Shown: positions 25,713 to 33,525 of the stretch, piece after piece | How the letters are laid out: every line of letters starts with the position of its first letter | Position numbering within the stretch: position 1 is the first letter of the stretch | DNA from: an uncultured Erythrobacter sp. | GTDB taxonomy: Bacteria > Pseudomonadota > Alphaproteobacteria > Sphingomonadales > Sphingomonadaceae | DNA: 64,000 nt | NCBI RefSeq assembly: GCF_958304185.1 | Contig: NZ_OY284435.1 | Span: 1 to 64,000 of the forward strand | Reading direction: 5' to 3' | Notes under the pieces: generated by a model | Database searches by the model: none | Seen by the model: the letters and a program-made list of their open reading frames with translations, nothing else | Told to the model about the DNA's origin: nothing | Position numbers and translations under genes: made by a program

Positions 25713-25793
25713 AGCGCTTCCACCATTAAAGACACTGATCAGGTTCGGGAGCTGCTCCATGACGGCTTTTGCCCCAAGAGCTGGGTAATAATA

Positions 25794-25808
25794 GGTATAT
25801 CAAATACC
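25794..25808. promoter_or_regulatory. NsrR-like operator upstream of nnrS
   Basis: GGTATATCAAATACC is a near palindrome 38 bases before the nnrS start. It shares GGTATATCA plus ATAC with the reverse complement of 28017-28033, the site between the Rrf2 regulator and globin genes. The T-T-T/A-C-A-A-A-T-A-C core resembles known NsrR boxes. Likely overlaps the promoter. Confidence 0.6.
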
Positions 25809-25845
25809 GTATTTCTCGCCTAGACAGATTTCAGGGAGAATATTC

Positions 25846-27054
25846 ATGGATCCGGCCACTACCGGCAAACAGCAGCGCGCCTGGAGTGGCCCGGCGGTTT
25901 TCAGCGTCGGATTTCGCCCGTTCTTTTTTCTCGGCGCACTCTGGGCGGTTGTGGCGATGACGCTGTGGGTGCCGATGCTGGCCGGGAGACTGGCGCTGCC
26001 GACCGCGTTCGATCTGGTCAGTTGGCATGCACATGAGTTCTTGTTCGGCTATCTTGCGGCGATCATTGCCGGGTTCCTGCTGACAGCTGTTCCCAGTTGG
26101 ACCGGACGGCCGCCACTCACGGGCTGGCCGCTGGCATCCTTGGTTGCGCTTTGGCTCGCTGGCCGGGTTGCCATCATGTTTTCACAAGGCTTGCCTCCCG
26201 TGGTTGTCGCTCTGGTCGATCTGGCGATGATGGTTGAGCTGGCGCTGCTATTGGCGCGCGAAATTGTGGTGGGAAGCAACTGGCGCAACCTTCCGGTCGT
26301 GGTTCTGCTGGTGGTGTTCGGGGCCGCCAATGGCCTGTTCCATTGGGAAGCGGCGCGCGGTGTCTATGCCGCGCAAGGGATGGGGCTGAGGCTTGGTCTG
26401 GCCGCTTCACTGATGATGATCGCGGTGATCGGTGGGCGGATTGTGCCAACCTTCACCCGCAATTGGCTGGTCAAACGCGGTGGGGGGCGCTTGCCCGCCC
26501 TGCCGATGCAACATTTCGACAAGGCTGCGCTGGCCGTTCTTATGGTCGCCTTGCTGGCGTGGACCGTGTGGCCCAATGCTGAGGGGACGGGGATTGCGTT
26601 GCTGCTCGCGGGGCTTGTCCACTTTGCACGGTTGGCGCGTTGGGCAGGCGACCGCACCTTTGCCGAACCGCTCGTGCTGGTGCTGCACGTCGGGTATGCA
26701 TTTGTGCCGCTGGGCGCTCTGGCAGGCGCGGCAGAGGTTCTAGGGCCGGGCTCGATCGGTGCAGGCACCTCGCAACATGTATGGATGGCTGGCGCCCTTG
26801 GGTTGATGACGCTGGCGGTCATGACGCGCGCAACGCTGGGGCACAGCGGGCATGATTTGACCGCCGGGCCGGGGACGACCGCGATCTACATAGCTGTCAT
26901 CGCCGCCGTGGCTGCGCGACTATCCGCGGGCGTGTGGTCGGATTCTTCCGCCTTGTTGCACAGCCTTTCAGGCGCTGGCTGGATTTTGGCGTTTGCGGGT
27001 TTCGCTACGCTTTACGGTCCGATGTTGCTGCGCCCGCGCCGAATGCCTGCCTAA
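25846..27054 (+). CDS. nnrS: NnrS family heme/copper membrane protein
   Basis: A 402-residue protein with about 12 membrane helices. The N-terminal FSVGFRPFFFLGALWA and SWHAHEFLFGYLAAIIAGFLLT are the hallmark NnrS motifs, and the His-rich Q-H-V-W-M-A and GLMTLAVMTRATLGHSGHDL fit the rest of the family. NnrS is induced by NO and protects against nitrosative stress in several bacteria. The operator at 25794 supports NO-responsive control here. Confidence 0.92.
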   Translation: MDPATTGKQQRAWSGPAVFSVGFRPFFFLGALWAVVAMTLWVPMLAGRLALPTAFDLVSWHAHEFLFGYLAAIIAGFLLTAVPSWTGRPPLTGWPLASLVALWLAGRVAIMFSQGLPPVVVALVDLAMMVELALLLAREIVVGSNWRNLPVVVLLVVFGAANGLFHWEAARGVYAAQGMGLRLGLAASLMMIAVIGGRIVPTFTRNWLVKRGGGRLPALPMQHFDKAALAVLMVALLAWTVWPNAEGTGIALLLAGLVHFARLARWAGDRTFAEPLVLVLHVGYAFVPLGALAGAAEVLGPGSIGAGTSQHVWMAGALGLMTLAVMTRATLGHSGHDLTAGPGTTAIYIAVIAAVAARLSAGVWSDSSALLHSLSGAGWILAFAGFATLYGPMLLRPRRMPA

Positions 27055-27129
27055 ACCGGCTGGCGCCCCCGGTCGTCATGCTGGCTGTATGGCTGCGGCG
27101 GCAGGCGCAAACGGGCCACCATTCCAGGG

Positions 27130-27465
27130 TTAATCGGCAATCGGCAGCATGATCGTCATCAGCAGAACAGCATCCGTATCGGCATTGATGCCATGCACAC
27201 TGCTTTCATCGAAGAAGACCCATTGGTTTGCATGCAAGGCCAGCCTCTGGTCAGCCAGGCTAACGGATACCGCACCTTCGAGGCAGTGGAGCGTGATTTC
27301 GGAGGCCACCTCGTGGGCGGGAATGCTTTCACCTTGTGCAAGAACAAGACGGATGGCTTCGAACCGGTCGGTCTTGACGATCGCTCTGGTGCCGGCCTGC
27401 GCTGACGCATTTGCGGGCAGGCCAAGATCGACCACTTCGCCGGGGCTGGCATGATGCAGGGCCAT
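27130..27465 (-). CDS. Cupin-fold small protein
   Basis: A 111-residue single-domain cupin. The two motifs are recognisable but relaxed: IPAHEVASEITLHCLEGAVSVSL (motif 1) and NQWVFFDESSVHGINADTDAVLL (motif 2, His in SSVHG). Such short cupins near Rrf2/NO genes may bind a metal or a reactive species. It lies 39 bases downstream of the Rrf2 regulator on the same strand, so the pair is probably co-transcribed. Confidence 0.75.
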   Translation of the reverse strand: MALHHASPGEVVDLGLPANASAQAGTRAIVKTDRFEAIRLVLAQGESIPAHEVASEITLHCLEGAVSVSLADQRLALHANQWVFFDESSVHGINADTDAVLLMTIMLPIAD

Positions 27466-27504
27466 TGGATGAGCTCCTCGATAGACTTGTAATCCTGATC
27501 GCTG

Positions 27505-27969
27505 TCAGGCGGGGTGGTTTAGCGGTTCGTCTTGTGTTGCTGGCTCCCGCAGCAAGCGATCGCGGAATCTTTGGGGATCAGGAATAAGCTCGCTGATGCG
27601 GCGTTGATCGAGCTTGGTAAGAAAATCCTCTATCGCCTCGCTAAGCAGAGGCTTCAGCCCGCACACGCCGTTGATCACGCAACCCGAACCAGCGGCGAAA
27701 CAAGATACAAAGGCATCGAGGTTTTCGAACCTGCGCACCACTTCGCCCACGGTAATGGTGTCAGCCGGGCGAGCGAGTCGCATCCCGCCACCCCGACCGC
27801 GGAAAGTTTCGACCAGCCCCTCAGCCTGTAGCCGTTGCACGACCTTAGCCAGGTGATTGCGCGAGATCTGAAACCGCCGGGCGATGTCATCGACCGAGAG
27901 GTGCCGGTCCGCGGCAGCCAAGGTCATGAGCACGCGCAGCGCATAATCGGTGTGAAGGCTTAGCTGCAT
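27505..27969 (-). CDS. nsrR: Rrf2-family regulator, NsrR-like
   Basis: A 154-residue Fe-S regulator. The N-terminal MQLSLHTDYALRVLMTLA is the classic Rrf2 start, with the wing GLVETFRGRGGGMRLARP. Three cysteines, Cys90, Cys97 and Cys103 (in SCFAAGSGCVINGVCGLKPL), fit the cluster-binding loop of NsrR, the NO sensor. I start at 27969 by family alignment; in-frame ATGs at 27981 and 27990 are possible. It is divergent from the globin gene across the 33-bp palindrome at 28009-28041, so it likely represses itself and the globin until NO damages its cluster. Confidence 0.85.
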   Translation of the reverse strand: MQLSLHTDYALRVLMTLAAADRHLSVDDIARRFQISRNHLAKVVQRLQAEGLVETFRGRGGGMRLARPADTITVGEVVRRFENLDAFVSCFAAGSGCVINGVCGLKPLLSEAIEDFLTKLDQRRISELIPDPQRFRDRLLREPATQDEPLNHPA

Positions 27970-28008
27970 TGAAATGCGCATATCACATATTGCTTTTTCC
28001 GGCAACGT

Positions 28009-28041
28009 CGCTTAATGCGTATATGATATACCCATTAAGCG
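28009..28041. promoter_or_regulatory. Divergent operator between nsrR-like gene and globin
   Basis: Outer arms CGCTTAATG (28009-28017) and CATTAAGCG (28033-28041) are perfect inverted repeats around GTATATGATATAC-type inner symmetry. The inner part, reverse-complemented, reads GGGTATATCATATACGC, matching the nnrS site at 25794. It lies 40 bases from the regulator start and 10 bases from the globin start. Confidence 0.65.
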
Positions 28042-28050
28042 AGTCCTTCG

Positions 28051-28551
28051 ATGATCAGCCCCGCTCCTGCTTCCCGCGAAGCCGAATTTGACGCACGCGC
28101 CTTTGCGCTGCGCAAGCGTGCGGAAAAGAAGGTGGCGGCTGAAGATATCGGCGTCGATGCGGACTTCATCGATCAGATGGTCGAGAGCTTTTACACCGCG
28201 ATCCAAGGGGACGATCTGCTCGCCCCGATTTTCGCTGAGCGCGTCCATGATTGGCCTGTGCATCTGGCACGGATGAAGGGGTTCTGGCGCTCGGTGCTCC
28301 ACAATAGCGGGGAGTTTTCGGGCAACCCGATGCTCAAGCATCTGGCCATCCCCGGTCTCGAGCTCGCTCACTTCGTCCGCTGGCTCGATCTGTTTTACGC
28401 CACCTTGCGCCGTCTGGAGAGCCACCCGCAAGCAATCGGGCTGGTCGCCGGACGGGCGCGGATGATCGCCGACAGTTTGCTCACTGCCATCGAAATGCGC
28501 CGTTCCGGCTTGGCCGGAGGGCGCGCAGGAAAGGATCTTCCCCATGTTTGA
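28051..28551 (+). CDS. Group III truncated hemoglobin
   Basis: A 166-residue globin. FIDQMVESFYTAIQGDDLLAPIF begins the conserved globin core, and HDWPVHLARMKGFWRSVLHN plus PMLKHLAI match group III (trHbP) sequences; the proximal His is in the HFVRWLDLF region. These globins are linked to NO and O2 chemistry. The first 30 residues are not part of the fold. Ribosome site is weak. The stop overlaps the ATG of the next gene, so they are coupled. Confidence 0.85.
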   Translation: MISPAPASREAEFDARAFALRKRAEKKVAAEDIGVDADFIDQMVESFYTAIQGDDLLAPIFAERVHDWPVHLARMKGFWRSVLHNSGEFSGNPMLKHLAIPGLELAHFVRWLDLFYATLRRLESHPQAIGLVAGRARMIADSLLTAIEMRRSGLAGGRAGKDLPHV

Positions 28552-29026
28552 AGCCCCCGCATCGCAACCTGTTCTGGATGGCGCATTCAGCGACAATCAC
28601 GGGCCTCATCTATTCCGGCCGACCTTGGTCGTCGTGACATCCCCGGTGCAAACCGATGAAGTCCCCATCGCAGAGCTCGTTGGTGAGCGGCGGACGTTTG
28701 AGCTGCCTGCATCGGTCTGGCAGATTATGAGCGCCTGCTATGCTGTCTTTCTGATCGCGCTGCTGGCCAGCACTGGCGGGGGACGCGCAGGCTTCGCCAT
28801 TGCAGTCTCGGCAATCTATATCGCGATGTTCTTCGGCACTGCACGGATGATTACGCGCCAAGGTCCGCAGCAAGAACCTGCTCCGGTGCGGAATCCTGGA
28901 ACCCATCTGCAAACCGCATTCGGCCCGATGTCGCGCGGCGCGGTGTTCGGTCAGATCCTAATCGTGCCGCTAGCGGTGGCCGTCTTCGGGATCGCGATTG
29001 CCATAGTTATTGCTGTCATTGCTTAG
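28544..29026 (+). CDS. Hypothetical membrane protein coupled to globin
   Basis: A 160-residue protein with three predicted membrane helices (about 60-78, 82-100, 135-158) and a soluble N-terminus of about 55 residues. The ATG overlaps the globin stop by 8 bases. I do not recognise the family. Co-translation with an NO-linked globin suggests a membrane partner for the stress response or respiration. Repeat R3 lies downstream. Confidence 0.7.
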   Translation: MFEAPASQPVLDGAFSDNHGPHLFRPTLVVVTSPVQTDEVPIAELVGERRTFELPASVWQIMSACYAVFLIALLASTGGGRAGFAIAVSAIYIAMFFGTARMITRQGPQQEPAPVRNPGTHLQTAFGPMSRGAVFGQILIVPLAVAVFGIAIAIVIAVIA

Positions 29027-29148
29027 GCCAGAGATCTGCAAGCCGACCATGCGGGTGCCTTCACTTGTCACAAGCTCACATAATCTCGCCAGAAAAGCGG
29101 TCATTCAGCAAACCACTCACCACCGGCCATGACTAGGGGCGATGCGCA

Positions 29149-29220
29149 ATCCCGGAACCTGCCCAGCCGCTTCAGTGGGTTTTTCGCCAGAAGCCGAGAT
29201 TCTGAAAGCGACCCGTTTCG
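29149..29220. repeat. Dispersed ~70-bp repeat, copy
   Basis: A stretch with tttttcgccagaagccgaga and gaaagcgaccc, following tcccggaacc. It aligns by eye with copies at 42501, 44278 and 46767, all in the same orientation. No gene is inside. Confidence 0.55.
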
Positions 29221-29265
29221 GTCGTTTACCTGCATATCGAGGTTTGTCATAAACCTACGTCTGCC

Positions 29266-29463
29266 ATGACAATCCAAGAGCCCATACCCAACCTGTGGAC
29301 AGAACGTCTCGAACTGCGCGGGCCCAAAAGTGATGATTTCCCGGTTTATCGTGATTTCTTCGCTGACGCTGAAGCATCGCGCTTTTACGGTGGCCCGATG
29401 GAAGCTGACCGCGCTTGGCGCGTGTTGGCAACGGACTTGGGTCACTGGGCACTGCGCGGTTAG
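29266..29463 (+). pseudogene. GNAT acetyltransferase, 5' fragment
   Basis: Sixty-five codons read MTIQEPIPNLWTERLELRGP, WRVLATDLGHWALRG: the N-terminus of a RimJ/GNAT-type acetyltransferase that acts on the alpha or side-chain amino group. It stops at 29461 just before the acetyl-CoA-binding motif. The DNA immediately continues into the C-terminal fragment of an unrelated ATP-grasp protein, so the break is a rearrangement, not a simple stop mutation. Confidence 0.75.
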
Positions 29464-29477
29464 CCGCCGCAAGGCGC

Positions 29478-29789
29478 TGCTCGGGCGCGCTGGGGCTCGG
29501 CTATGTCGGGGTCGATCTGGTGATCGATGCCACGCGCGGCGTGCAGGTCCTCGAATGCAATGCCTATCCGGGGCTCGAGATCCAGAACATCAACGGTGCC
29601 GGACTGGGCTCGCGGATCGCGTTGATCGAGCGCCTGCAACGCGAGCGCGAGCGCGCCGCGCGGCGGGCGGGAGCGGGGACTACGGTGCGGCCGGTCAATG
29701 ATTGGGGCGCCGCGCTGCGGGACGCCGCACGCAAGATCGCCGAGCGAGTGTCCGGCGCTTTCGCGCGGCCCGCTCCGGTCACAGCCTGA
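29478..29789 (+). pseudogene. ATP-grasp (alpha-L-glutamate ligase-like), 3' fragment
   Basis: About 104 codons encode LGLGYVGVDLVIDATRGVQV and LECNAYPGLEIQNINGAGL, the last ATP-grasp strand with metal-binding E-x-N in LECNAYPG, then a charged helical tail and a stop at 29787. The first two thirds of the gene are missing. Family members are RimK-like ligases joining amino acids. It abuts the GNAT fragment. Confidence 0.75.
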
Positions 29790-30037
29790 TCGCCGGGCCG
29801 TGAAATCTCCCGCGCGGATTTTCGACATCGCCGGGAATAGGCCGCGGCGCTGAAACGTTAACCCTATGCCAGCCGGAACGACCCGACCGGATGGCACCAT
29901 CTCTTCCCGTCGCGGGTCGGCGGCGGGTCTTCCCTCATGTCCAGGAGAAGACCGTGCATGTCACGCCGATCCCCCATGCCCAACGCCCACACCCCCTCCG
30001 CCCCGCCAGAGAGCCTGCCTCTCGCCGGTGGTCGGCC

Positions 30038-30364
30038 ATGAAGCGCGCCGATGTCGCGATTTTCGCCGCCATGGCGTTGTGGTGCGCGCTGTTCACGCTG
30101 ACGATCATGCAATACGAGCCGGGCGAGCAGCCTGCGGGCTGGCGCGAATGGCTGCTGGCAGCGGTACTGCACCTGCCGTTCCTCGCGATCCTCTCCTTCC
30201 TGATGTTCGGCCTGATCGAGCGCTTCGACTATTTCCGCATCATCAGCCGCCCGCCGCGCCCCGGCAATCTACCGCGCTGCACGCCCAAGGTCTGCGTGCA
30301 GCTGCCGATGTTCAATGAGGACGCCGTGGCCGAGCGCGTCATCGCGGCGGCCTGCGCACTCGAC
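30038..30364 (+). pseudogene. Glycosyltransferase (cellulose-synthase-like), 5' fragment
   Basis: About 109 codons from the ATG at 30038: two membrane segments (VAIFAAMALWCALFTLTI and LLAAVLHLPFLAILSFLMFG), then PKVCVQLPMFNEDAVAERVI, the first strand of a family-2 glycosyltransferase with its P-x-F-N-E motif. Similarity stops after AACALD near 30364, where the DNA switches to the reverse strand of another gene. The D-x-D and Q-x-x-R-W motifs are gone. In sphingomonads such transferases sit in exopolysaccharide loci. Confidence 0.75.
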
Positions 30365-31095
30365 TGCCTGCCCGTCGATCCGCAGCGTCGCCTCGAGGGC
30401 GTGATATTCTCCGGGGCTGAAATAGCCCGGCTGACCCACCAGACGGAAGCTGGTGCCGGTGTAGCGCGCCCCGACATGGATGCGCGGCGCGAGCGCGAGG
30501 CGCTGCTCGAACTCGGCCTGCCACCACCACTGGCGGTTGCCGTCGCTATAATCGGCGGTGGCGGCGCGGGCGGTGAGGCGGCTGCGCTCGGTCGGTTGGA
30601 GATCGGCCGAGGCTTTGATCTGGTTCGCGATTACCCGGTCGCGCAGGGTCGGCTCGCTGTCGAGCGTGAAGCGCTGGACGCCGAGGTCGATCCGCACGCG
30701 GTCCTTAGGGAAGTACGAGGCATAGGCGTCGTAGGTCAGGAAGGTCTGCGTGCCACCTGGCCCGGGCGCATCAATGCTGTCGACGCCGATGTTGGCGTTG
30801 AGATCGACCGCGTCCGACAGGCGCCACCCGCCGCTCGCGGCAATGCGCGTGACGGTGAACACGTCGCCGGATGCGTCCGAGGGATCGAAGGCGGCACGTT
30901 GCAGCCGCGGCCCGATCCGGCCACGCCCATCGGCGAAGCGATAATCCGCGCCGAGGTTGAATTGTTCGACGTCCAGCCCGTCGGACTGGTCGAAGCGGCG
31001 GGCATCCATGCGGACTTCGCTTCGGGTGTCACGCGCGAGCCGGCCGAGCAGCCAGCGCGCGCGATCAGGCCCGCGAACATGGTATGGCTTGCGCG
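30365..31095 (-). pseudogene. TPR/beta-barrel outer-membrane protein, internal fragment (inverted)
   Basis: Read on the reverse strand, about 240 codons encode alternating strands such as FNLGADYRFADGRGRIGP, SDAVDLNANIGVDSIDAPG, DLGVQRFTLDSEPTLRDRV and HVGARYTGTSFRLVG. These resemble the C-terminal barrel of BcsC/PgaA-like secretion porins. It has no proper start and ends at the junction with the glycosyltransferase fragment. It runs opposite to its neighbours, so an inversion has happened. Confidence 0.65.
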
Positions 31096-31097
31096 CC

Positions 31098-31286
31098 AGC
31101 GCCGGGGCGGAGCGCGATGTCGGCAGCGCCGAGCGCTTCATTCTCAGCACCAGCGCCTACCTGCGCCAGCAGCTTACCCCCGCCGTCGATATCGAGGCAG
31201 CCTACGACTACAGCTCATCCAGCGCGGCCTCATCGACCGGTTTTGAACGCGGCATCGCCCGGATTAGTCTGATCGCACGGTTCTGA
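31098..31286 (+). pseudogene. Outer-membrane beta-barrel protein, 3' fragment
   Basis: About 62 codons in the + frame end with AYLRQQLTPAVDIEAAYDYS and RGIARISLIARF. A terminal Phe after alternating hydrophobic residues is the C-terminal signature of an outer-membrane barrel. No start or upstream domain is present. It lies head-on with the inverted fragment, as the last piece of this scrambled stretch. Confidence 0.6.
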
Positions 31287-31714
31287 GACTGGCACGCAGA
31301 AGCAGCGTACCAGATCCCGGTCAGCTTCCGCAGTGAGCGAGAACGGCTCGCGATCTCAAAAAACGGAATGTCGGCTCCTGGCGCGACCAGACATTCAGTT
31401 CGACGGCCGGGAATGACCGGCTTTGGTCGGGAGCCGTCACGGCTCAGATCGGGCCGCGAATGGCGGCTTTGCCCCGTTTTTAAAAAGTTCCTGCCGTTCG
31501 GCTTCCGACCCCGAAACGGACATTCGACCGGTAGGATGTAGCTCACAAGAACTGTGATTGGTATAGCTTCGATTTCCCGCTCCTCGGCATGCTAGCCGCT
31601 TCGGTCTGACGAGGGCGATTGAGATCGGATGGCTTCAATCCCTAAGACAATGTCGGTCGCGCGCAGCAGCGCTTGCTTCCCCGCTCGGGTGTCGGAACCT
31701 TGTTCGCGCGATGG
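31287..31714. other. Intergenic region with repeat elements
   Basis: About 430 bases with no gene. The core gcgaatggcggctttgc at 31456-31472 repeats the element at 24665-24681. Near 31500 is a separate GC-rich stretch with cgaaacggacattcg. These look like fixed intergenic repeats, not coding DNA. Confidence 0.5.
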
Positions 31715-32752
31715 TCAGGCCGTCTGAGCCTGCGGCGCTCGCGCGTCGATGGCGGCGCCGACCAGCGCTGCGATCATGAAGGCCGCATCGGCCCCCTCGG
31801 CCAGCGCCTGCGCCAGCCCGGCCCAGTTGCCACACGGCGCGGCACAATGCGCGCGCAATTGCCCGCACTGGCCTGCCAGCTGGGCAAAGCCCTTGCCCAT
31901 CCGCGGCGCCGTTTGCAGAAGCGCATCGCCAATTGGCAGCAGGACGGCTCCTGTCTGATGGCGCATGTCTTCAATCGCGGCTCGGCGGGCCATCGGCGCG
32001 CGGTGGGCGAGGCGGTGATTGCCGAATGGGGTCGAAAGCAAAGTGGTCTTGAGTTCCGCAGGCGCAATGGCGGCCAGGGCGCTCAGCCAGGTATCGCGCT
32101 CGTCTTGGGACACGAGGTGATCGGATTGCCGGGTCATCGTCACCCGATGCCCGTCAATCGCCATCAGGGCCGTGCTGCCGCTAGCCAAGGTCTCGCAGAG
32201 CGTCACCTGCGGGTGCGCGATTGCGGCGGTTCCCTGCCAGCTGCTGTAGACGCTATGGCCCCCTGTTTCGAGCAGATCGAGCCGCGGCTCGCGCGCCTTG
32301 AGGATCAAGCGACTGCCGCCGGTTGCATCGATGCACAGATCGGCGCTTGTTCGGTTCGCATCGGCCAGCCAGTCGAGCGCTTTGTCGGCAAGAGCCTTAG
32401 CGGTTCCGCAGGCAAGAACGGTGATCGGAGCGTGGCCGGGGCCCGCCAGCAGCCCGCGCAACTGAGCCGTCAGCCGCTTTGCGTCCAGCACTGGGCGATC
32501 CACCGCGCGCACAAGCTGGTGCCCGGTCACTTGCCATGCCGGATGATCGCCACAGCCGGTCAGCGGCGTGCCGACCAGCAGGCCAATGGCGCGCAGCGTG
32601 TCTGCGGTGATCGTGTGCACGTGATTGTGCTGAGGCGATGCTGCGCCGGTGAGCAAGGTCACCGGCACGCCCGCTCTTGCGAGCACCAATGAAGCGATCA
32701 ATCCGGCCGGGCCGTCTCCTGCGACCAGTGCCGTGCTGCGACCCTGTGGCAC
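31715..32752 (-). CDS. FAD-dependent monooxygenase-like protein, coupled to repeat protein
   Basis: A 345-residue flavoprotein of the UbiH/PHBH group, shorter than usual (about 380-420). The N-terminal TALVAGDGPAGLIASLVLAR has a Gly-x-Gly-x-x-Gly variant (G-D-G-P-A-G), and PIGDALLQTAPRMGKGFAQL near residue 270 is the second FAD motif (G-D-x-x-x-x-x-P-x-x-G-x-G). The start is GTG at 32752, two bases after the stop of the FPGDMF-repeat gene, so translation is coupled. It has no signal peptide. It may modify the repeat protein before export, or a small molecule; nothing proves either. Confidence 0.65.
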   Translation of the reverse strand: MPQGRSTALVAGDGPAGLIASLVLARAGVPVTLLTGAASPQHNHVHTITADTLRAIGLLVGTPLTGCGDHPAWQVTGHQLVRAVDRPVLDAKRLTAQLRGLLAGPGHAPITVLACGTAKALADKALDWLADANRTSADLCIDATGGSRLILKAREPRLDLLETGGHSVYSSWQGTAAIAHPQVTLCETLASGSTALMAIDGHRVTMTRQSDHLVSQDERDTWLSALAAIAPAELKTTLLSTPFGNHRLAHRAPMARRAAIEDMRHQTGAVLLPIGDALLQTAPRMGKGFAQLAGQCGQLRAHCAAPCGNWAGLAQALAEGADAAFMIAALVGAAIDARAPQAQTA

Positions 32753-32754
32753 GA

Positions 32755-33327
32755 TTAGCCTGCCGGGCGTGTGGGCACGCCGAGCCCTGCACTGGTGGTG
32801 GCAGCATCGGCGACCAACACAAAGAACACGAGGCCGTTGGGCGCGCCGCCTTCACCCAGGGTGGATTTCGCGATGTCCATCATCAGCGCACGCGTGGCGC
32901 GGTCGCGCTGGCTGGCGGGCATTTTGACACCAGGTTTGAACATGTCGCCAGGAAAGAACATGTCACCGGGGAAGAACATATCTCCGGGGAAGAACATGTC
33001 GCCCGGAAAGAACATATCGCCCGGAAAGGCGACATCGCCTGCACCCAGCTTGAACCCGGGCGAGGCGAACAGATCGGTCACCGCGCCATCATCGATCCGG
33101 GCGGCGAGGAACTGCGCCTCGACCGTTATACCCAGTTCCGACCTGAACCGCATAGCCCGCATCAGGGCTGCGCGCAGCTTGCGTCCTGTCATGCCCTTGA
33201 ACGCCTCGGGATTGTCGATCTCGATTGTGATCGACCCGGCTTGGGCGGCAAAGCTGATGCTGCTCGTCGCAAGGCCAGCGGCCAAAAATGCGGTACCGAC
33301 GATAAGTCTGCGCCTGCTGATGGTCAT
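32755..33327 (-). CDS. Tat-type exported protein with five FPGDMF repeats
   Basis: A 190-residue protein. The start at 33327 has GGAAGG 7 bases upstream. The N-terminus MTISRRRLIVGTAFLAAGLA carries a twin-arginine motif and a hydrophobic stretch, suggesting Tat export. A globular part follows (about 30-100), then five back-to-back copies of FPGDMF, a KPGV end and a hydrophobic, Ala/Gly-rich tail. Differences between the DNA repeats are all silent, so the peptide is held by selection. The next gene is a coupled flavoprotein. No family recognised; function unknown. Confidence 0.75.
   Translation of the reverse strand: MTISRRRLIVGTAFLAAGLATSSISFAAQAGSITIEIDNPEAFKGMTGRKLRAALMRAMRFRSELGITVEAQFLAARIDDGAVTDLFASPGFKLGAGDVAFPGDMFFPGDMFFPGDMFFPGDMFFPGDMFKPGVKMPASQRDRATRALMMDIAKSTLGEGGAPNGLVFFVLVADAATTSAGLGVPTRPAG
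32938..33027 (-). repeat. Five 18-bp tandem repeats coding FPGDMF
   Basis: Units begin at 32938, 32956, 32974, 32992 and 33010, each 18 bases with gaacat...gaa as frame. Third positions vary at Phe, Pro, Gly and Asp codons, but every unit still encodes FPGDMF. That pattern argues for age and selection at the protein level, not for recent slippage. Confidence 0.9.
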
Positions 33328-33525
33328 GATCATTCCTTCCAGTGAGGATAGCACCCGGAGCCGCGCTGCAATTTCGCGCTCCCCGGCAAGCAAAACACGC
33401 TCCGACCGCGAAAGCGGACATGGCGGGCTTGAGGAACCGGCGGACTTTGCATTTGATTATGCCCGCGCTCGGCCATACCCATCGCCTGGCGTTCGGTAGG
33501 TTCAAAAGGGAAGGAAGGCGCGGGC

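Noticed and set aside
29891-31246. 451-codon plus-strand frame
   Set aside because: Only its codons from 30038 to 30364 are real (glycosyltransferase fragment); the rest is antisense to a barrel-protein fragment.
32938-33027. Tandem 18-mers as a CRISPR-like or slippage array
   Set aside because: There are no spacers, and variation is confined to silent positions in an open frame, so it is a coding peptide repeat.
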